Both the position numbers and the translations under genes were made by a program. Below are positions 51,730-61,930 of a stretch of 64,000 nt of DNA, piece after piece (the first letter of the stretch is position 1; the number at the start of each line of letters is the position of its first letter). The notes under the pieces were generated by a model, which did no database searches, was not told where the DNA came from, and worked only from the letters and a program-made list of their open reading frames with translations. This DNA is from Staphylococcus warneri. GTDB taxonomy: Bacteria > Bacillota > Bacilli > Staphylococcales > Staphylococcaceae. Location of the stretch: positions 682,001-746,000 of the forward strand of contig NZ_LR134269.1 in assembly GCF_900636385.1 (NCBI RefSeq), in the 5' to 3' direction.

Positions 51730-53085
51730 ATGGGAAAATATTTTGGTACAGACGGTGTCAGAGGTGTCGCAAACGAAGAGTTAACGCCAGAACTAGCATT
51801 TAAATTAGGTAGATATGGTGGTTACGTATTAGCGCATAATAAAGGTGAAAAAAATCCTAGAGTACTTGTAGGAAGAGATACAAGAGTCTCCGGGGAAATG
51901 TTAGAAGCTGCATTAATTGCAGGGTTAATTTCTATTGGTGCAGAAGTTATGCGCTTAGGTATTATTTCTACCCCAGGTGTTGCATATTTAACAAGAGAAA
52001 TGGATGCAGGATTAGGTGTGATGATTTCAGCATCACATAACCCAGTTGCTGATAACGGTATTAAATTCTTTGGTTCAGATGGATTTAAACTATCTGACGA
52101 TCAAGAAGAAGAAATAGAAGCATTATTAGATCAAGATGATCCAAGTCTTCCAAGACCCGTTGGTACTGATATCGTTCATTACTCAGATTATTTTGAAGGT
52201 GCACAAAAATATTTAAGTTATTTAAAATCAACAGTAGACGTGAATTTAGAAGGTATGAAAATAGTATTAGATGGTGCAAATGGTTCTACATCATCTTTAG
52301 CACCATTCCTATTCGGTGATTTAGAAGCGGATACTGAAACAGTAGGTTGTAGTCCTGATGGCTATAATATAAATGAAAAATGCGGTTCTACACATCCTCA
52401 AGCACTTGCAGAAAAAGTTCTTGAAACTGGCGCAGATTTCGGATTAGCATTTGATGGTGATGGCGATAGAATCATTGCAGTAGATGAAAAAGGACAAATT
52501 GTTGATGGTGACCAAATTATGTTTATCATTGGACAAGAAATGCATAAAAACCAAGAGTTAAATAATAATATGATTGTTTCAACAGTAATGAGTAATTTAG
52601 GTTTTTATAAAGCATTAGAGAATGAGGGCATCCAATCTAATAAAACAAAAGTCGGTGACCGTTACGTGGTTGAAGAAATGAGACGTGGCAATTATAATCT
52701 TGGTGGTGAACAATCAGGTCACATTGTTTTAATGGATTATAATACTACGGGTGATGGATTATTAACAGGTGTACAACTAGCAGCTATTGTTAAAATGTCA
52801 GGTAAATCATTAAGTGAATTAGCATCACAAATGAAGACTTATCCTCAATCTTTAATCAATGTGAGAGTGACTGATAAATATCGTGTTGAAGAAAATATTG
52901 ATGTTAAAGAAGTAATGACTAAAGTTGAAGTTGAAATGAATGGTGAAGGTAGAATTTTAGTTCGTCCTTCAGGTACAGAACCATTAGTACGTGTGATGGT
53001 AGAAGCATCAACTGACGAAGATGCACAAAGATTTGCACAACAAATTGCAGATGTAGTCGAAGACAAAATGGGTTTAGATAAATAA
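51730..53085 (+). CDS. glmM: Phosphoglucosamine mutase GlmM
   Basis: Interconverts glucosamine-6-phosphate and glucosamine-1-phosphate on the way to UDP-GlcNAc for cell wall. It has 451 aa. The phosphoserine is Ser102 in [14 protein letters not shown]; the magnesium loop is FDGDGDRII (about 241-249); and the phosphate-binding loop is [12 protein letters not shown] near the C-terminus. AAAAGGAGAG precedes the ATG. Acts with GlmS, encoded 6 kb away in this window, and is known to bind and inhibit DacA in other Firmicutes. Confidence 0.97.
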   Translation: MGKYFGTDGVRGVANEELTPELAFKLGRYGGYVLAHNKGEKNPRVLVGRDTRVSGEMLEAALIAGLISIGAEVMRLGIISTPGVAYLTREMDAGLGVMISASHNPVADNGIKFFGSDGFKLSDDQEEEIEALLDQDDPSLPRPVGTDIVHYSDYFEGAQKYLSYLKSTVDVNLEGMKIVLDGANGSTSSLAPFLFGDLEADTETVGCSPDGYNINEKCGSTHPQALAEKVLETGADFGLAFDGDGDRIIAVDEKGQIVDGDQIMFIIGQEMHKNQELNNNMIVSTVMSNLGFYKALENEGIQSNKTKVGDRYVVEEMRRGNYNLGGEQSGHIVLMDYNTTGDGLLTGVQLAAIVKMSGKSLSELASQMKTYPQSLINVRVTDKYRVEENIDVKEVMTKVEVEMNGEGRILVRPSGTEPLVRVMVEASTDEDAQRFAQQIADVVEDKMGLDK

Positions 53086-53090
53086 ATGAT

Positions 53091-53130
53091 AAAAACAAAT
53101 GTCACATTTAAAAGTGGCATTTGTTTTTAT
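53091..53130 (+). terminator. glmM terminator
   Basis: Arms 53091-53105 and 53114-53128 (AAAAACAAATGTCAC and near complement, one wobble) ending in TTTTT. Confidence 0.92.
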
Positions 53131-53135
53131 ATTAC

Positions 53136-53169
53136 AAAAAGAACCAGAAACTTTAGTTTCTGGTTCTTT
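53136..53169 (-). terminator. mtl operon terminator
   Basis: Perfect 14-bp arms 53138-53151 and 53156-53169 (core GAACCAGAAAC) around TTTA. On the minus strand it is followed by T residues and lies just after the mtlD stop. Confidence 0.9.
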
Positions 53170-53177
53170 ATAATACC

Positions 53178-54290
53178 TTATTTTGCAACTAGTTCATTAT
53201 ATTCTTTTTCAATCTCTTCTGCTAATGGTCCTTCAACTTTAGCATATGTTTGTAAGAAGGCTTTAACACCATGTTCTTGAATATAATTATTTTTCTCTAC
53301 TGTTTCTTGATCTGCTTTGTCATCATATTTTAGAAGTAGGGCAGCTGCTTTAACTAAGCCATCTCTTTCTAAATTATGTTCATATAAATAATTTAATGGT
53401 TTAATAATACGATCTTTAGGTCCAATTTTACGTAGTGTTCCACGACCTACACGAGTAACTTCATCAGAAAGATGAGGATTATTGAAACGTTCGATAATTT
53501 TTTCTACGTATTGTGATTGTTCAGTTTTAGTGAAATAAAATTCGCGTGTAATATATTCGCTTGTTTCAGCTAATACACGTCTTAAACCTGCTTCAATCGT
53601 ACTATCTTGAACGGCATCTAATACTGTTGCTTTATTATCATTGTAACCAGCATATGCTAAAAATGCATGGCCAGTATTTACTGTTAATAATTTTCTTTCA
53701 ATATAAGGTGTTAAATCATCAACGTATTTAATATGATCTAATTCCTGTCCATACCAAGCATCTTTTTCTACTACCCACTCGAAGAAAGGTTCTACCATAA
53801 CATCTAAAATATTTTCATTTTTTTGTAATGGAACGATTCTATCAACTGCAGAGTTTGCAAAGTGAATATGATCACCAAGAGGACCAGTTATATCTAAAAT
53901 AGCTTTTTTAAGTGTGTCTGTTGCCATAATTGCATTCTCACAAGCAACGATATTAACGTGATTCTCTTTTTCTTTTAAGTATGGTGCGAATGATTTAGCA
54001 ATAATTGGTAAAATATTAACACCAACAGCAGTTGTAATTAAATCAGCTTCTAAAATGGCTTGTTTTAATTCATCAGACGGTTTGGCTGAGTTAATAGCAT
54101 CAACGTTGTTAACACGAGTCGTTGTTTTAGACTCATCTGCTAAAATAACATCGTATTCATGCTCTTTTTGTAAAGCATTAATAATTTCCTCATTTACATC
54201 TGCAAATGTAACTTTAATATTATTATCTGCTAAGATATAACCAATAAATCCACGACCGATATTACCGGCACCAAAATGTACTGCTTTCAT
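53178..54290 (-). CDS. mtlD: Mannitol-1-phosphate 5-dehydrogenase
   Basis: NAD-dependent enzyme that converts mannitol-1-phosphate to fructose-6-phosphate. It has 370 aa. The NAD motif [15 protein letters not shown] is at about 3-17, and the active-site region has [17 protein letters not shown] with the catalytic lysine/histidine pattern of long-chain mannitol dehydrogenases. Last gene of mtlA-mtlR-mtlF-mtlD. The start codon abuts or overlaps the mtlF stop, indicating coupled translation. AGGAGGCTGATGC lies just upstream. Confidence 0.96.
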   Translation of the reverse strand: MKAVHFGAGNIGRGFIGYILADNNIKVTFADVNEEIINALQKEHEYDVILADESKTTTRVNNVDAINSAKPSDELKQAILEADLITTAVGVNILPIIAKSFAPYLKEKENHVNIVACENAIMATDTLKKAILDITGPLGDHIHFANSAVDRIVPLQKNENILDVMVEPFFEWVVEKDAWYGQELDHIKYVDDLTPYIERKLLTVNTGHAFLAYAGYNDNKATVLDAVQDSTIEAGLRRVLAETSEYITREFYFTKTEQSQYVEKIIERFNNPHLSDEVTRVGRGTLRKIGPKDRIIKPLNYLYEHNLERDGLVKAAALLLKYDDKADQETVEKNNYIQEHGVKAFLQTYAKVEGPLAEEIEKEYNELVAK

Positions 54291-54724
54291 TATGCATCAG
54301 CCTCCTCAAAGACTTGTTTGATTTCGTCAGCAGATTTAGCATTGATAATACGTTCTACATTTTCTTCTTCACTGAAAGTAATTGCGATTTTAGATAATAG
54401 GTCTAAATGTTCTCCGTCTTTACCAGCGATACCAACAACGACTTTAACTTCTTCGCCGTTCCAATCTACACCTTCAGGAATTTGTAATAAGGTTAAACCT
54501 GATTGGATAACGTTACCTTTAGCTTCTTCAGTACCATGTGGAATAGCTAAGCCATTACCCATAAATGTAGATACAACATCTTCACGATCTTTCATTGCTT
54601 GGATGTAGTTTTCTGTAACAGCACCACTATCTACTAATGCTTGTCCTGCTTTTTCGATTGCTTCGTTTTGACTACCTACTGATACATTGATAAAAATATT
54701 TTCGTTACTGAATAATTCACTCAT
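54290..54724 (-). CDS. mtlF: Mannitol PTS EIIA component
   Basis: Cytoplasmic phosphocarrier of 144 aa. The phosphorylated histidine is His63 in [14 protein letters not shown], the EIIA fructose/mannitol motif. It passes phosphate from HPr to the EIIB domain of MtlA. AATTTAGGAGTG precedes the ATG. Between mtlR (14 bp upstream) and mtlD. Confidence 0.96.
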   Translation of the reverse strand: MSELFSNENIFINVSVGSQNEAIEKAGQALVDSGAVTENYIQAMKDREDVVSTFMGNGLAIPHGTEEAKGNVIQSGLTLLQIPEGVDWNGEEVKVVVGIAGKDGEHLDLLSKIAITFSEEENVERIINAKSADEIKQVFEEADA

Positions 54725-54738
54725 TGATTAATACACTC

Positions 54739-56766
54739 CTAAATTAATTGTTGTTTTATTTGTTTTAAAAATTGCTTTTCCAGTATTGTTTTAAATTCCT
54801 GTGGATTTTGCATAAAATCATCTAAGTTTTCCAAATGATCACTAAGAGTTTCTGATATTGTACTAACTAACTTTGTCATGATTGCATTTTCTGGAATAAA
54901 CATACTTAACATATATTTAATTGAATGATTGTCATTTTGAACATTACTCAACGCTATTGGTTCTTCCAAGATAGTGATGAGAATACAAGGTTGCTTAAAC
55001 ATATCATCTTTCATATGTGGAATCGCAATAGGGTAAGGACGTAATATCCAACTTGGATTATCCTCTAACCGGTGTTGTAATTGTTCAGCGAATGACTGCC
55101 CATCTTTAATGATATCTTGACTGACCAAGTAATCAGCTAAATGTTGTTTCCAATTTTCAACTGATTTATATTCTATTTTCACTGAATCAACTAATTTTAA
55201 ACCTGCACGCATGGTTTCTAAAATATCATCTTTAGATGTTGATAAAGTCTCTACTTCTTTATGTGTTACCAAATGATGTGTTTCTTTGGTATTTAAAAAT
55301 GATGATACATAACCAATATCTGAATCAGGAAGTAGAGGATTCACTGTTAAAAATGGTCTGTCAATATCTAAATTAACTGTAGATATAATGCCATCATAAC
55401 TAGATAAATCTAATACATTTAAGTCACTAACAGATGCTTGGGTAATACGTTCAATTTCACTAAACACTTGTTCGAGACGTGTTGCTAATAAACGACTTGT
55501 TCCAATACCGCTACTACAGACAACTAGAATGTTTAAAAATTGATGTCCTTGATTTTTGATAGATCCTCCAAAATGAAGCACGATAAAGGCGACTTCACTT
55601 TCTGGGAATATCAAATCTGGCCAAACGACACGTAACGCCTTACTCACATTATCAAATAGTCTTGGATATTTGTACTTAATCATATCGGTTAACGGATTAT
55701 AAGTTTCAATATTTGATTCTAAGCGATTGATAGCTGGATTAATATGCAATGATAAACCATTAATTAATGTATCTTTATCATCAAAGTATTGACCTGAAAT
55801 CTCTTCTACTGTCTGTACAAAAGATTTAATTTTTTGTTCGCTTTTCTTATCTTCAAATAAAGTGTCTTTAGTATCTTTACGTTTTGAACCGCGCAAATGA
55901 ATGGTAATAAATGTGATTTCAGCTTGATTAAATTGAACATCATAGAGATGCTCTAGATGTTTTGCGATTTCACTAGCAATTTCATGTTCGAATGTATCCT
56001 TTACAGATTGATAAATATCATCATTAAGTGATACATATTCATTGTTTTGCATTCTTGTAATACTTAAAACGATATGAACAGTTAATGTTAAATAGCTAGA
56101 TTCTGTCAATGAATAGGGAAGCTGTCCTAAATAATCCATTAAAATTCTCTCAACTTTAAATATTCGATCTAAATCCACAAGTGATTGCTGAGATTGATGT
56201 AATGATTGGTAAACAAAGTGGTTTTCTATAACTGAATACACACTTGTACTATTTAAGTTATTTACCATTAATTGACTTAAGAATTCTCTTTTTTTAGATT
56301 CAGTGCCGTTTAAAATAACACCTTCGCCACGTTTACGTGTCAATGATAATTGATATAATGCCAAATCTTGTTCTAAGTCGTCTAACAGTTTTGTTAATGA
56401 CTGAATGGATACGCCAATTTCTTGTGCAAGGCTATATTGTTTAACAGCATGCTTAGATTGTATAAGTGCATATAGAATAATAACTTTTTGCTCTTCAACG
56501 GATAAATCGAGCGTTTGCTGTTGAGTCATTTCAAGTTTTAATGCTTGAATATCTTGATTAAGTCCTTTTAAACGTATACCCTTTTTGTTTACACGTTCTA
56601 ATTCTATAGAAAAAGTATCAATATAAGATTCCACATGATTTAATTCTCTATGAATAGTACGAGAGGACACTGCCAGTTGTTGAGCAATGTCATAAATAGT
56701 GACATATTGACCGTGATACTTGATTAATAGTTCTATAATCTCTTTTTCACGTGTACTCAATAGCAT
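54739..56766 (-). CDS. mtlR: Mannitol operon activator MtlR (PRD/BglG-like)
   Basis: Transcription activator of 675 aa from the ATG at 56766 (GGAGG 8 bp upstream; the longer frame is not needed). Domain order seen: N-terminal HTH (about 1-105; YDIAQQLAVSSRTIHREL, then a second helix-turn-helix QEIGVSIQSLTKLLDD), two PRD domains (about 190-395, with conserved histidines in HIVLSITR and SLHINPAINR), an EIIB-like domain (CSSGIGTSRLLATRL about 410-425) and a C-terminal EIIA-like domain with PIAIPHMKDD. PTS phosphorylation of these domains sets its activity. Encoded between the permease and mtlF. Confidence 0.94.
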   Translation of the reverse strand: MLLSTREKEIIELLIKYHGQYVTIYDIAQQLAVSSRTIHRELNHVESYIDTFSIELERVNKKGIRLKGLNQDIQALKLEMTQQQTLDLSVEEQKVIILYALIQSKHAVKQYSLAQEIGVSIQSLTKLLDDLEQDLALYQLSLTRKRGEGVILNGTESKKREFLSQLMVNNLNSTSVYSVIENHFVYQSLHQSQQSLVDLDRIFKVERILMDYLGQLPYSLTESSYLTLTVHIVLSITRMQNNEYVSLNDDIYQSVKDTFEHEIASEIAKHLEHLYDVQFNQAEITFITIHLRGSKRKDTKDTLFEDKKSEQKIKSFVQTVEEISGQYFDDKDTLINGLSLHINPAINRLESNIETYNPLTDMIKYKYPRLFDNVSKALRVVWPDLIFPESEVAFIVLHFGGSIKNQGHQFLNILVVCSSGIGTSRLLATRLEQVFSEIERITQASVSDLNVLDLSSYDGIISTVNLDIDRPFLTVNPLLPDSDIGYVSSFLNTKETHHLVTHKEVETLSTSKDDILETMRAGLKLVDSVKIEYKSVENWKQHLADYLVSQDIIKDGQSFAEQLQHRLEDNPSWILRPYPIAIPHMKDDMFKQPCILITILEEPIALSNVQNDNHSIKYMLSMFIPENAIMTKLVSTISETLSDHLENLDDFMQNPQEFKTILEKQFLKQIKQQLI

Positions 56767-56798
56767 GGCGGTATCCTCCATTTAATATTTATTTAAAA

Positions 56799-58346
56799 TT
56801 ATTGTTCTTCTTTTTTAAGGTTATTTAATAACTCTTCATATCTAGGTGAATTTAAGAAATTATCAACTGAAATATGAATTGCATTTGGTACTTGTTTGAT
56901 GGCACGATCAGTTAATGTTTTTTGAGTGATAACTAATTGAGCATCGTTAGGTAATTGGTTAATAGCTGTATTTGTTACATTCACATCAGAAATACCAGCT
57001 TTTTTAAATTTATTACGTAACATACTAGCACCCATTGCACTAGAACCCATACCCGCATCACAAGCAAAGATAACATGGTTCACATTACTGTAATCATGCG
57101 CATCTACATCTTCAGTATTATAGTTATCTAATAATTGATCTGCGTCGTCTTCGCTATTATTAGATTCTTCTGTTGATGTAGCACCTGCAGTAGCACCAGT
57201 TGTACTAGCTTGTTGATTATTTTCTTTACTGCTTAATTTTGAAGATACACTTGATTTTTTACCTTTAGTAGCTTCCATTTGAGCAGTAGCTGCTTCTAAA
57301 TCTTGTTTTGGTTCTTTTGTAAACTTAAGAATAATTGCTGAAACTGCGAATGATACTAATGTTGCTAATACAACACCTAATAACATGTGAAGGAATTCTC
57401 CTCTAGGTGCGTTAATACAATATACTATGAATGATCCTGGAGATGCAGGACTTTTGAATCCGAATCCAGTTGCTTGGTATGTTGCAACGCCTGTCATTCC
57501 ACCTAAAATAACTGAGATGAATAACATAGGTCTCATTAATACATATGGGAAGTAAATTTCATGAATACCACCTAAGAAGTGGATGATTCCTGCACCATAA
57601 GATGTTGCTTTTGCAGTACCTTTACCAAAAATCATATGTGCAAGTAACACACCGAAACCTGGTCCAGGGTTTGATTCGATTGCGTATAAAATAGATTGAC
57701 CTGCTGTAGCAGCTTGGTCTGCACCAAGTGGTGTAAATACACCATGGTTAATAGCGTTATTTAAGAATACGATTTTAGCTGGCTCAACAATAATACTTAC
57801 GATTGGTAATAAGTGAGCGTGTACTAAAGCTTCAACTGCAACAGATAAAATGTGCATGATGAATTTCATAATTGGAGCTAAAATTTCAAAACTTAGAATT
57901 GTCATGATGAAACCTAAGATACCTGCTGAGAAGTTATTGAATAACATCTCGAAACCTTGTGGTGTTCTTGGTTGAACGATTTCATCTGTTTTCTTCATTA
58001 ACCAACCAACTAATGGTCCCATAATCATTGCGCCTAATAGCATTGGTGTATCTGGTAATGCAACGATAACCCCCATAGTTGAAGTTGCAGCAATAATACC
58101 ACCACGTAATCCATGGATTAAACGACCACCACTAAATGCAATTAATAATGGAATTAAGAATTTAATCATTGGATCAGCTAATTGAGCTAAATCTTTATTT
58201 GGTAACCAACCATTGTCGATAAAAATTGCAGCGATAAATCCCCAAGCGATGAATGCACCAATATTTGGCATAATCATACTACTAAGGAACGAACCGAATG
58301 CTTGAACTTTACGGCCGAAACCTTTTTTCTCTTGTGTTTGTGCCAT
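56799..58346 (-). CDS. mtlA: Mannitol PTS EIICB component
   Basis: Membrane permease that imports and phosphorylates mannitol. It has 515 aa. The EIIC part (about 1-340) has about eight hydrophobic segments with the family motifs SGGRLIHGLRGGIIAA and LGGIHEIYFPYVLM. A Ser/Thr/Asn-rich linker (about 365-410) leads to the EIIB domain, whose phospho-cysteine is in VIFACDAGMGSSAMGAS (about 431-447). AAAGAGGTG precedes the ATG. First gene of the mtl operon. Confidence 0.96.
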   Translation of the reverse strand: MAQTQEKKGFGRKVQAFGSFLSSMIMPNIGAFIAWGFIAAIFIDNGWLPNKDLAQLADPMIKFLIPLLIAFSGGRLIHGLRGGIIAATSTMGVIVALPDTPMLLGAMIMGPLVGWLMKKTDEIVQPRTPQGFEMLFNNFSAGILGFIMTILSFEILAPIMKFIMHILSVAVEALVHAHLLPIVSIIVEPAKIVFLNNAINHGVFTPLGADQAATAGQSILYAIESNPGPGFGVLLAHMIFGKGTAKATSYGAGIIHFLGGIHEIYFPYVLMRPMLFISVILGGMTGVATYQATGFGFKSPASPGSFIVYCINAPRGEFLHMLLGVVLATLVSFAVSAIILKFTKEPKQDLEAATAQMEATKGKKSSVSSKLSSKENNQQASTTGATAGATSTEESNNSEDDADQLLDNYNTEDVDAHDYSNVNHVIFACDAGMGSSAMGASMLRNKFKKAGISDVNVTNTAINQLPNDAQLVITQKTLTDRAIKQVPNAIHISVDNFLNSPRYEELLNNLKKEEQ

Positions 58347-58432
58347 TTCTACACCTCTTTTAAATTAGTATTTTGACTATATATATTGTATATCTAAGAA
58401 GCTCATTACTACAATAAGAACAAAATTCGAAT

Positions 58433-58453
58433 TTGTCATATAAATCGTGACAA
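58433..58453. promoter_or_regulatory. Probable MtlR operator of the mtl operon
   Basis: Inverted repeat TTGTCA (58433-58438) / TGACAA (58448-58453), about 90 bp upstream of mtlA, resembles the MtlR site TTGNCAC...GNCAA of Bacillus. A 12-bp palindrome AAATTCGAATTT (58423-58434) overlaps its mtlA-proximal end. The core promoter boxes are weak, as expected for an activated promoter. Confidence 0.6.
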
Positions 58454-58564
58454 CAATAATTCTATTATATATAGGTAAAGAGAATGTAAATATACAGTTT
58501 GTTAACAATTAATTTCATATGCAATTTACGCTAGGAGTTTTTTACAAAAAGCTTGTGAAAATAT

Positions 58565-58594
58565 TTGCAATTGAGTAATTTGTCATTGTACAAT
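58565..58594 (+). promoter_or_regulatory. glmS promoter
   Basis: TTGCAA (58565-58570), 18-bp spacer, TACAAT (58589-58594). Transcription would begin about 35 nt before the ribozyme cleavage site. Confidence 0.7.
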
Positions 58595-58633
58595 AGGTCT
58601 TAATGGGAAGGGGGATAGAAGATAAATATTACA

Positions 58634-58835
58634 AAGCGCCTGTGCAAGTTGTTGTTATAATGCAGTAATTAAGAATTTAATTCAAATGTTGAAATTCTTA
58701 TAGCTTATAAGCACATCTTGTAGACGAGGAGGATAGTGATCGAAAAGATCGGCGGATGCTATCCCGGATGTGGCTCATTCGTTAGCTTATTAAGTAAAAC
58801 AGTAGGGCAACCTATTGGACAAAGTTAATAAGATC
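58634..58835 (+). ncRNA. glmS ribozyme/riboswitch
   Basis: Self-cleaving RNA that is activated by glucosamine-6-phosphate and destabilises glmS mRNA. The cleavage site is between A58635 and G58636 (AGCGCC). Core features: ACGAGG at 58724-58729, stem CACATC (58712-58717) / GATGTG (58767-58772), a GGATAG/CTATCC stem with a GATCGAAAAGATC hairpin and GGCGGATG, and a 3' domain with GTAGGGCAACCTAT. The 58836-59033 part of the leader holds a small hairpin (58876-58898) but no strong terminator. Confidence 0.93.
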
Positions 58836-59033
58836 GCCAATAAATATTATATAAAATGAAAGACGTTAGAATGTTAAGTGTGATAAAATATCACGCTTAT
58901 TTTCAAGTGGGTTTAAATAAGTTTTTGTTCACTTGTAGTACCGAAATAATAATGATAGAAGATTACTAAACTAAATTATGGGTAATAAATCATTGTTACT
59001 AACGTTATTTCAATAATTGGAGGAAATATAAAT

Positions 59034-60839
59034 ATGTGCGGAATAGTAGGATATATTGGCTACGATAATGCCAAAGAATTATTATTAAAAGGATTAGAAA
59101 AATTAGAATATAGAGGCTATGATTCAGCAGGTGTTGCTGTTGCAAATGAAGCAGGTACTAAAGTATTTAAAGAAAAAGGACGTATCGCAGAATTACGAAA
59201 AGTAGCTGATAGTAGCGATATTGATGGTACAGTTGGAATCGGTCACACTCGTTGGGCAACTCACGGTGTTCCAAATTACGAAAATTCACATCCACATCAA
59301 TCTACAACTGGTCGTTTTACACTAGTACATAATGGTGTAATTGAAAACTATGAAGAATTAAGAAGTGAATACTTAAGCGATGTTACGTTTGTTTCTGAGA
59401 CAGATACAGAAGTTATTGTTCAATTAGTTGAATATTTCTCTAAACAAGGTTTCGAAACAGAAGACGCATTTACAAAAGTAGTATCATTATTACATGGTTC
59501 TTATGCGTTAGGTTTATTAGATGAAAAAGATAAAGATACAATGTTTGTTGCTAAAAACAAATCACCACTATTAATTGGTGTTGGCGATGGCTTTAATGTT
59601 ATTGCTTCTGATGCTTTAGCAATGTTACAAGCAACAAATGAATATAAAGAAATTCACGACCATGAAATCGTTATTGTGAAACGTGACGAAGTAATTATTA
59701 AAGATGCTAATGGTCAAGTTCAAGAACGTGAAACATACACTGCTGAAATTGATGCTTCAGATGCAGAAAAAGGTGTGTATGATCACTACATGCTAAAAGA
59801 AATTCATGAACAACCAGCAGTAATGCGTCGTATTATTCAAGAATACCAAGATGATGAAGGTAACTTGAAAATTGATGAAGATATTATCAATGACGTATCA
59901 CAAGCAGATCGTATCTATATTATTGCTGCAGGTACTAGCTATCATGCAGGATTAGTAGGTAAAGAATTCTTAGAAAAATGGTCTGGTGTGCCAACAGAAG
60001 TACATGTGGCATCTGAGTTTGTATACAACATGCCATTATTATCTGAAAAACCATTATTCATTTATATTTCACAATCTGGTGAAACTGCAGATAGCCGTGC
60101 AGTATTAGTTGAAACTAAGAAATTAGGTCATAAAGCATTAACAATTACGAATGTACCTGGTTCTACATTATCTCGTGAAGCAGACCATACTTTATTATTA
60201 CATGCTGGTCCAGAAATTGCTGTAGCCTCTACAAAAGCTTATACAGCTCAAATTGCTGTATTATCTATCTTAGCTCAAATCGTTGCTAGAACGCATGGTC
60301 GTGAAGCGGATATCGATTTGTTGAGAGAATTAGCTAAAGTGACTACTGCAATCGAAACAATCGTAGATGATGCACCAGTAATGGAAAAAATTGCTACTGA
60401 TTTCCTTGAAACTACTAGAAATGCATTCTTTATTGGTCGTACTATTGATTATAATGTCAGCCAAGAAGGTGCATTAAAACTTAAAGAAATTTCATATATC
60501 CAAGCTGAAGGATTTGCTGGTGGAGAATTAAAACACGGTACAATTGCCTTAATTGAAGATCGTACACCAGTAATAGCTTTAGCAACTCAAGATAATGTAA
60601 ACTTATCAATCCGTGGTAATGTTAAAGAAGTTGCAGCACGTGGTGCTAGCACTTGTATTATTTCTATGGAAGGTTTAGATAAAGAAGATGATACTTACGT
60701 GATTCCTCACGTTCATGAATTATTAACACCATTAGTTTCTGTAGTGGCATTACAATTGATTTCTTATTATGCTGCGTTACACAGAGACCTTGATGTGGAT
60801 AAACCACGTAATTTAGCTAAATCAGTAACAGTAGAATAA
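59034..60839 (+). CDS. glmS: Glutamine-fructose-6-phosphate aminotransferase GlmS
   Basis: Makes glucosamine-6-phosphate from fructose-6-phosphate and glutamine, the committed step to UDP-GlcNAc. It has 601 aa. Cys2 (MCGIVGYIG) is the N-terminal nucleophile of the glutaminase domain (about 1-240; [10 protein letters not shown]). Two SIS isomerase domains follow ([51 protein letters not shown]), ending with [16 protein letters not shown] precedes the ATG. Regulated by the upstream ribozyme. Confidence 0.98.
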   Translation: MCGIVGYIGYDNAKELLLKGLEKLEYRGYDSAGVAVANEAGTKVFKEKGRIAELRKVADSSDIDGTVGIGHTRWATHGVPNYENSHPHQSTTGRFTLVHNGVIENYEELRSEYLSDVTFVSETDTEVIVQLVEYFSKQGFETEDAFTKVVSLLHGSYALGLLDEKDKDTMFVAKNKSPLLIGVGDGFNVIASDALAMLQATNEYKEIHDHEIVIVKRDEVIIKDANGQVQERETYTAEIDASDAEKGVYDHYMLKEIHEQPAVMRRIIQEYQDDEGNLKIDEDIINDVSQADRIYIIAAGTSYHAGLVGKEFLEKWSGVPTEVHVASEFVYNMPLLSEKPLFIYISQSGETADSRAVLVETKKLGHKALTITNVPGSTLSREADHTLLLHAGPEIAVASTKAYTAQIAVLSILAQIVARTHGREADIDLLRELAKVTTAIETIVDDAPVMEKIATDFLETTRNAFFIGRTIDYNVSQEGALKLKEISYIQAEGFAGGELKHGTIALIEDRTPVIALATQDNVNLSIRGNVKEVAARGASTCIISMEGLDKEDDTYVIPHVHELLTPLVSVVALQLISYYAALHRDLDVDKPRNLAKSVTVE

Positions 60840-60880
60840 TCTTTAGAAAATAATTTGAAATATTTATAAAAGTTCTTGAT

Positions 60881-60925
60881 AGCCTCTTTTTAGTTAATAT
60901 TAACTGAGAAGAGGTTATTTTTATT
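60881..60925 (+). terminator. glmS terminator
   Basis: Imperfect arms AGCCTCTTTTTAGTTAA (60881-60897) and TTAACTGAGAAGAGGTT (60900-60916), followed by a T-rich run. Confidence 0.8.
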
Positions 60926-60987
60926 GCACTTTTATTCATTTAATGACAAAATTTTAAGTAATATATGATAATGTTATGGAGGAAAAT

Positions 60988-61845
60988 ATGGACAACATTA
61001 AAGCAATATTTTTAGATATGGATGGTACGATTTTACATGAAGATAACAAAGCATCAGAATATACGAGAGATGTCATTAATGCTTTAAGAGAAAATGGATA
61101 TAAAGTATTTTTAGCAACTGGACGTTCATATTCTGAAATTCATCAACTTGTTCCTGAAGGTTTTTCAGTAGATGGTATTATTAGCTCAAATGGAACTACA
61201 GGGGAAGTTAATGATGAAAATATATTCAAGCATAGTATGTCTCTAGAATCAGTTAAACGTATAGTGTCATTGGCGCAACAACAAAATATTTACTATGAAG
61301 TATTTCCATTTGGTGAACAACGACTTGTATTAAAAGAAGATGAGCAATGGATGAGAAATATGATTAGCGGTGGAGATACACCACCTAATAATGTAGGTCA
61401 AAGTGAATGGGCTTCAAGACAAGATGCGCTCAAGGATAAAATTCAATGGGTAGAGAGTTTACCAGATAAAGACTATTCGAAAATATACTTATTTGACACA
61501 AACTTAGATAAAATCACTCATTTCAGAGATGAATTAAAGCAAAATAAAGTGACTCTAAATATTAGTGTTTCTAATTCATCACGTTATAATGCTGAAACAA
61601 TGGCTTATAATACTGATAAAGGTACTGGTATTAAGGAAATGATTGAACATTTTAATATTAAACAAGAAGAGACTCTTGTTATGGGTGATAGTGATAACGA
61701 TAGAGCTATGTTTGAATTTGGGAATTTTACAGTGGCAATGAAAAATGCACGAACTGAGATTAAAGCATTGACGAATGATGTGACAGAATTTACTAATGAA
61801 GAAGATGGTGCGGCTAAATATTTGAAAAAACATTTATTAGACTAA
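60988..61845 (+). CDS. Cof-type HAD-family phosphatase
   Basis: Haloacid-dehalogenase-superfamily phosphatase of the Cof/IIB type, 285 aa from the ATG at 60988 (TGGAGG upstream). Motif I is FLDMDGTILHED (about 8-19, nucleophile and acid aspartates), motif II LATGRSYSEI, motif III lysine near NTDKGTGIKEMI, and motif IV VMGDSDNDRAMF. Members dephosphorylate sugar phosphates or flavin/PLP-type metabolites; the substrate is unknown. Alone between glmS and a convergent membrane protein gene. Confidence 0.9.
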   Translation: MDNIKAIFLDMDGTILHEDNKASEYTRDVINALRENGYKVFLATGRSYSEIHQLVPEGFSVDGIISSNGTTGEVNDENIFKHSMSLESVKRIVSLAQQQNIYYEVFPFGEQRLVLKEDEQWMRNMISGGDTPPNNVGQSEWASRQDALKDKIQWVESLPDKDYSKIYLFDTNLDKITHFRDELKQNKVTLNISVSNSSRYNAETMAYNTDKGTGIKEMIEHFNIKQEETLVMGDSDNDRAMFEFGNFTVAMKNARTEIKALTNDVTEFTNEEDGAAKYLKKHLLD

Positions 61846-61873
61846 ATTGGTATAGTAATTTGATAAATAAAAT

Positions 61874-61914
61874 AAGACGGCGTTCAAAGGTTTAAAACCA
61901 ATGAACGCCGTCTT
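61874..61914. terminator. Bidirectional terminator
   Basis: Perfect 13-bp arms AAGACGGCGTTCA (61874-61886) and TGAACGCCGTCTT (61902-61914), flanked by A-rich and T-rich runs, between convergent genes. Confidence 0.92.
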
Positions 61915-61930
61915 TTATTATTATCAATTA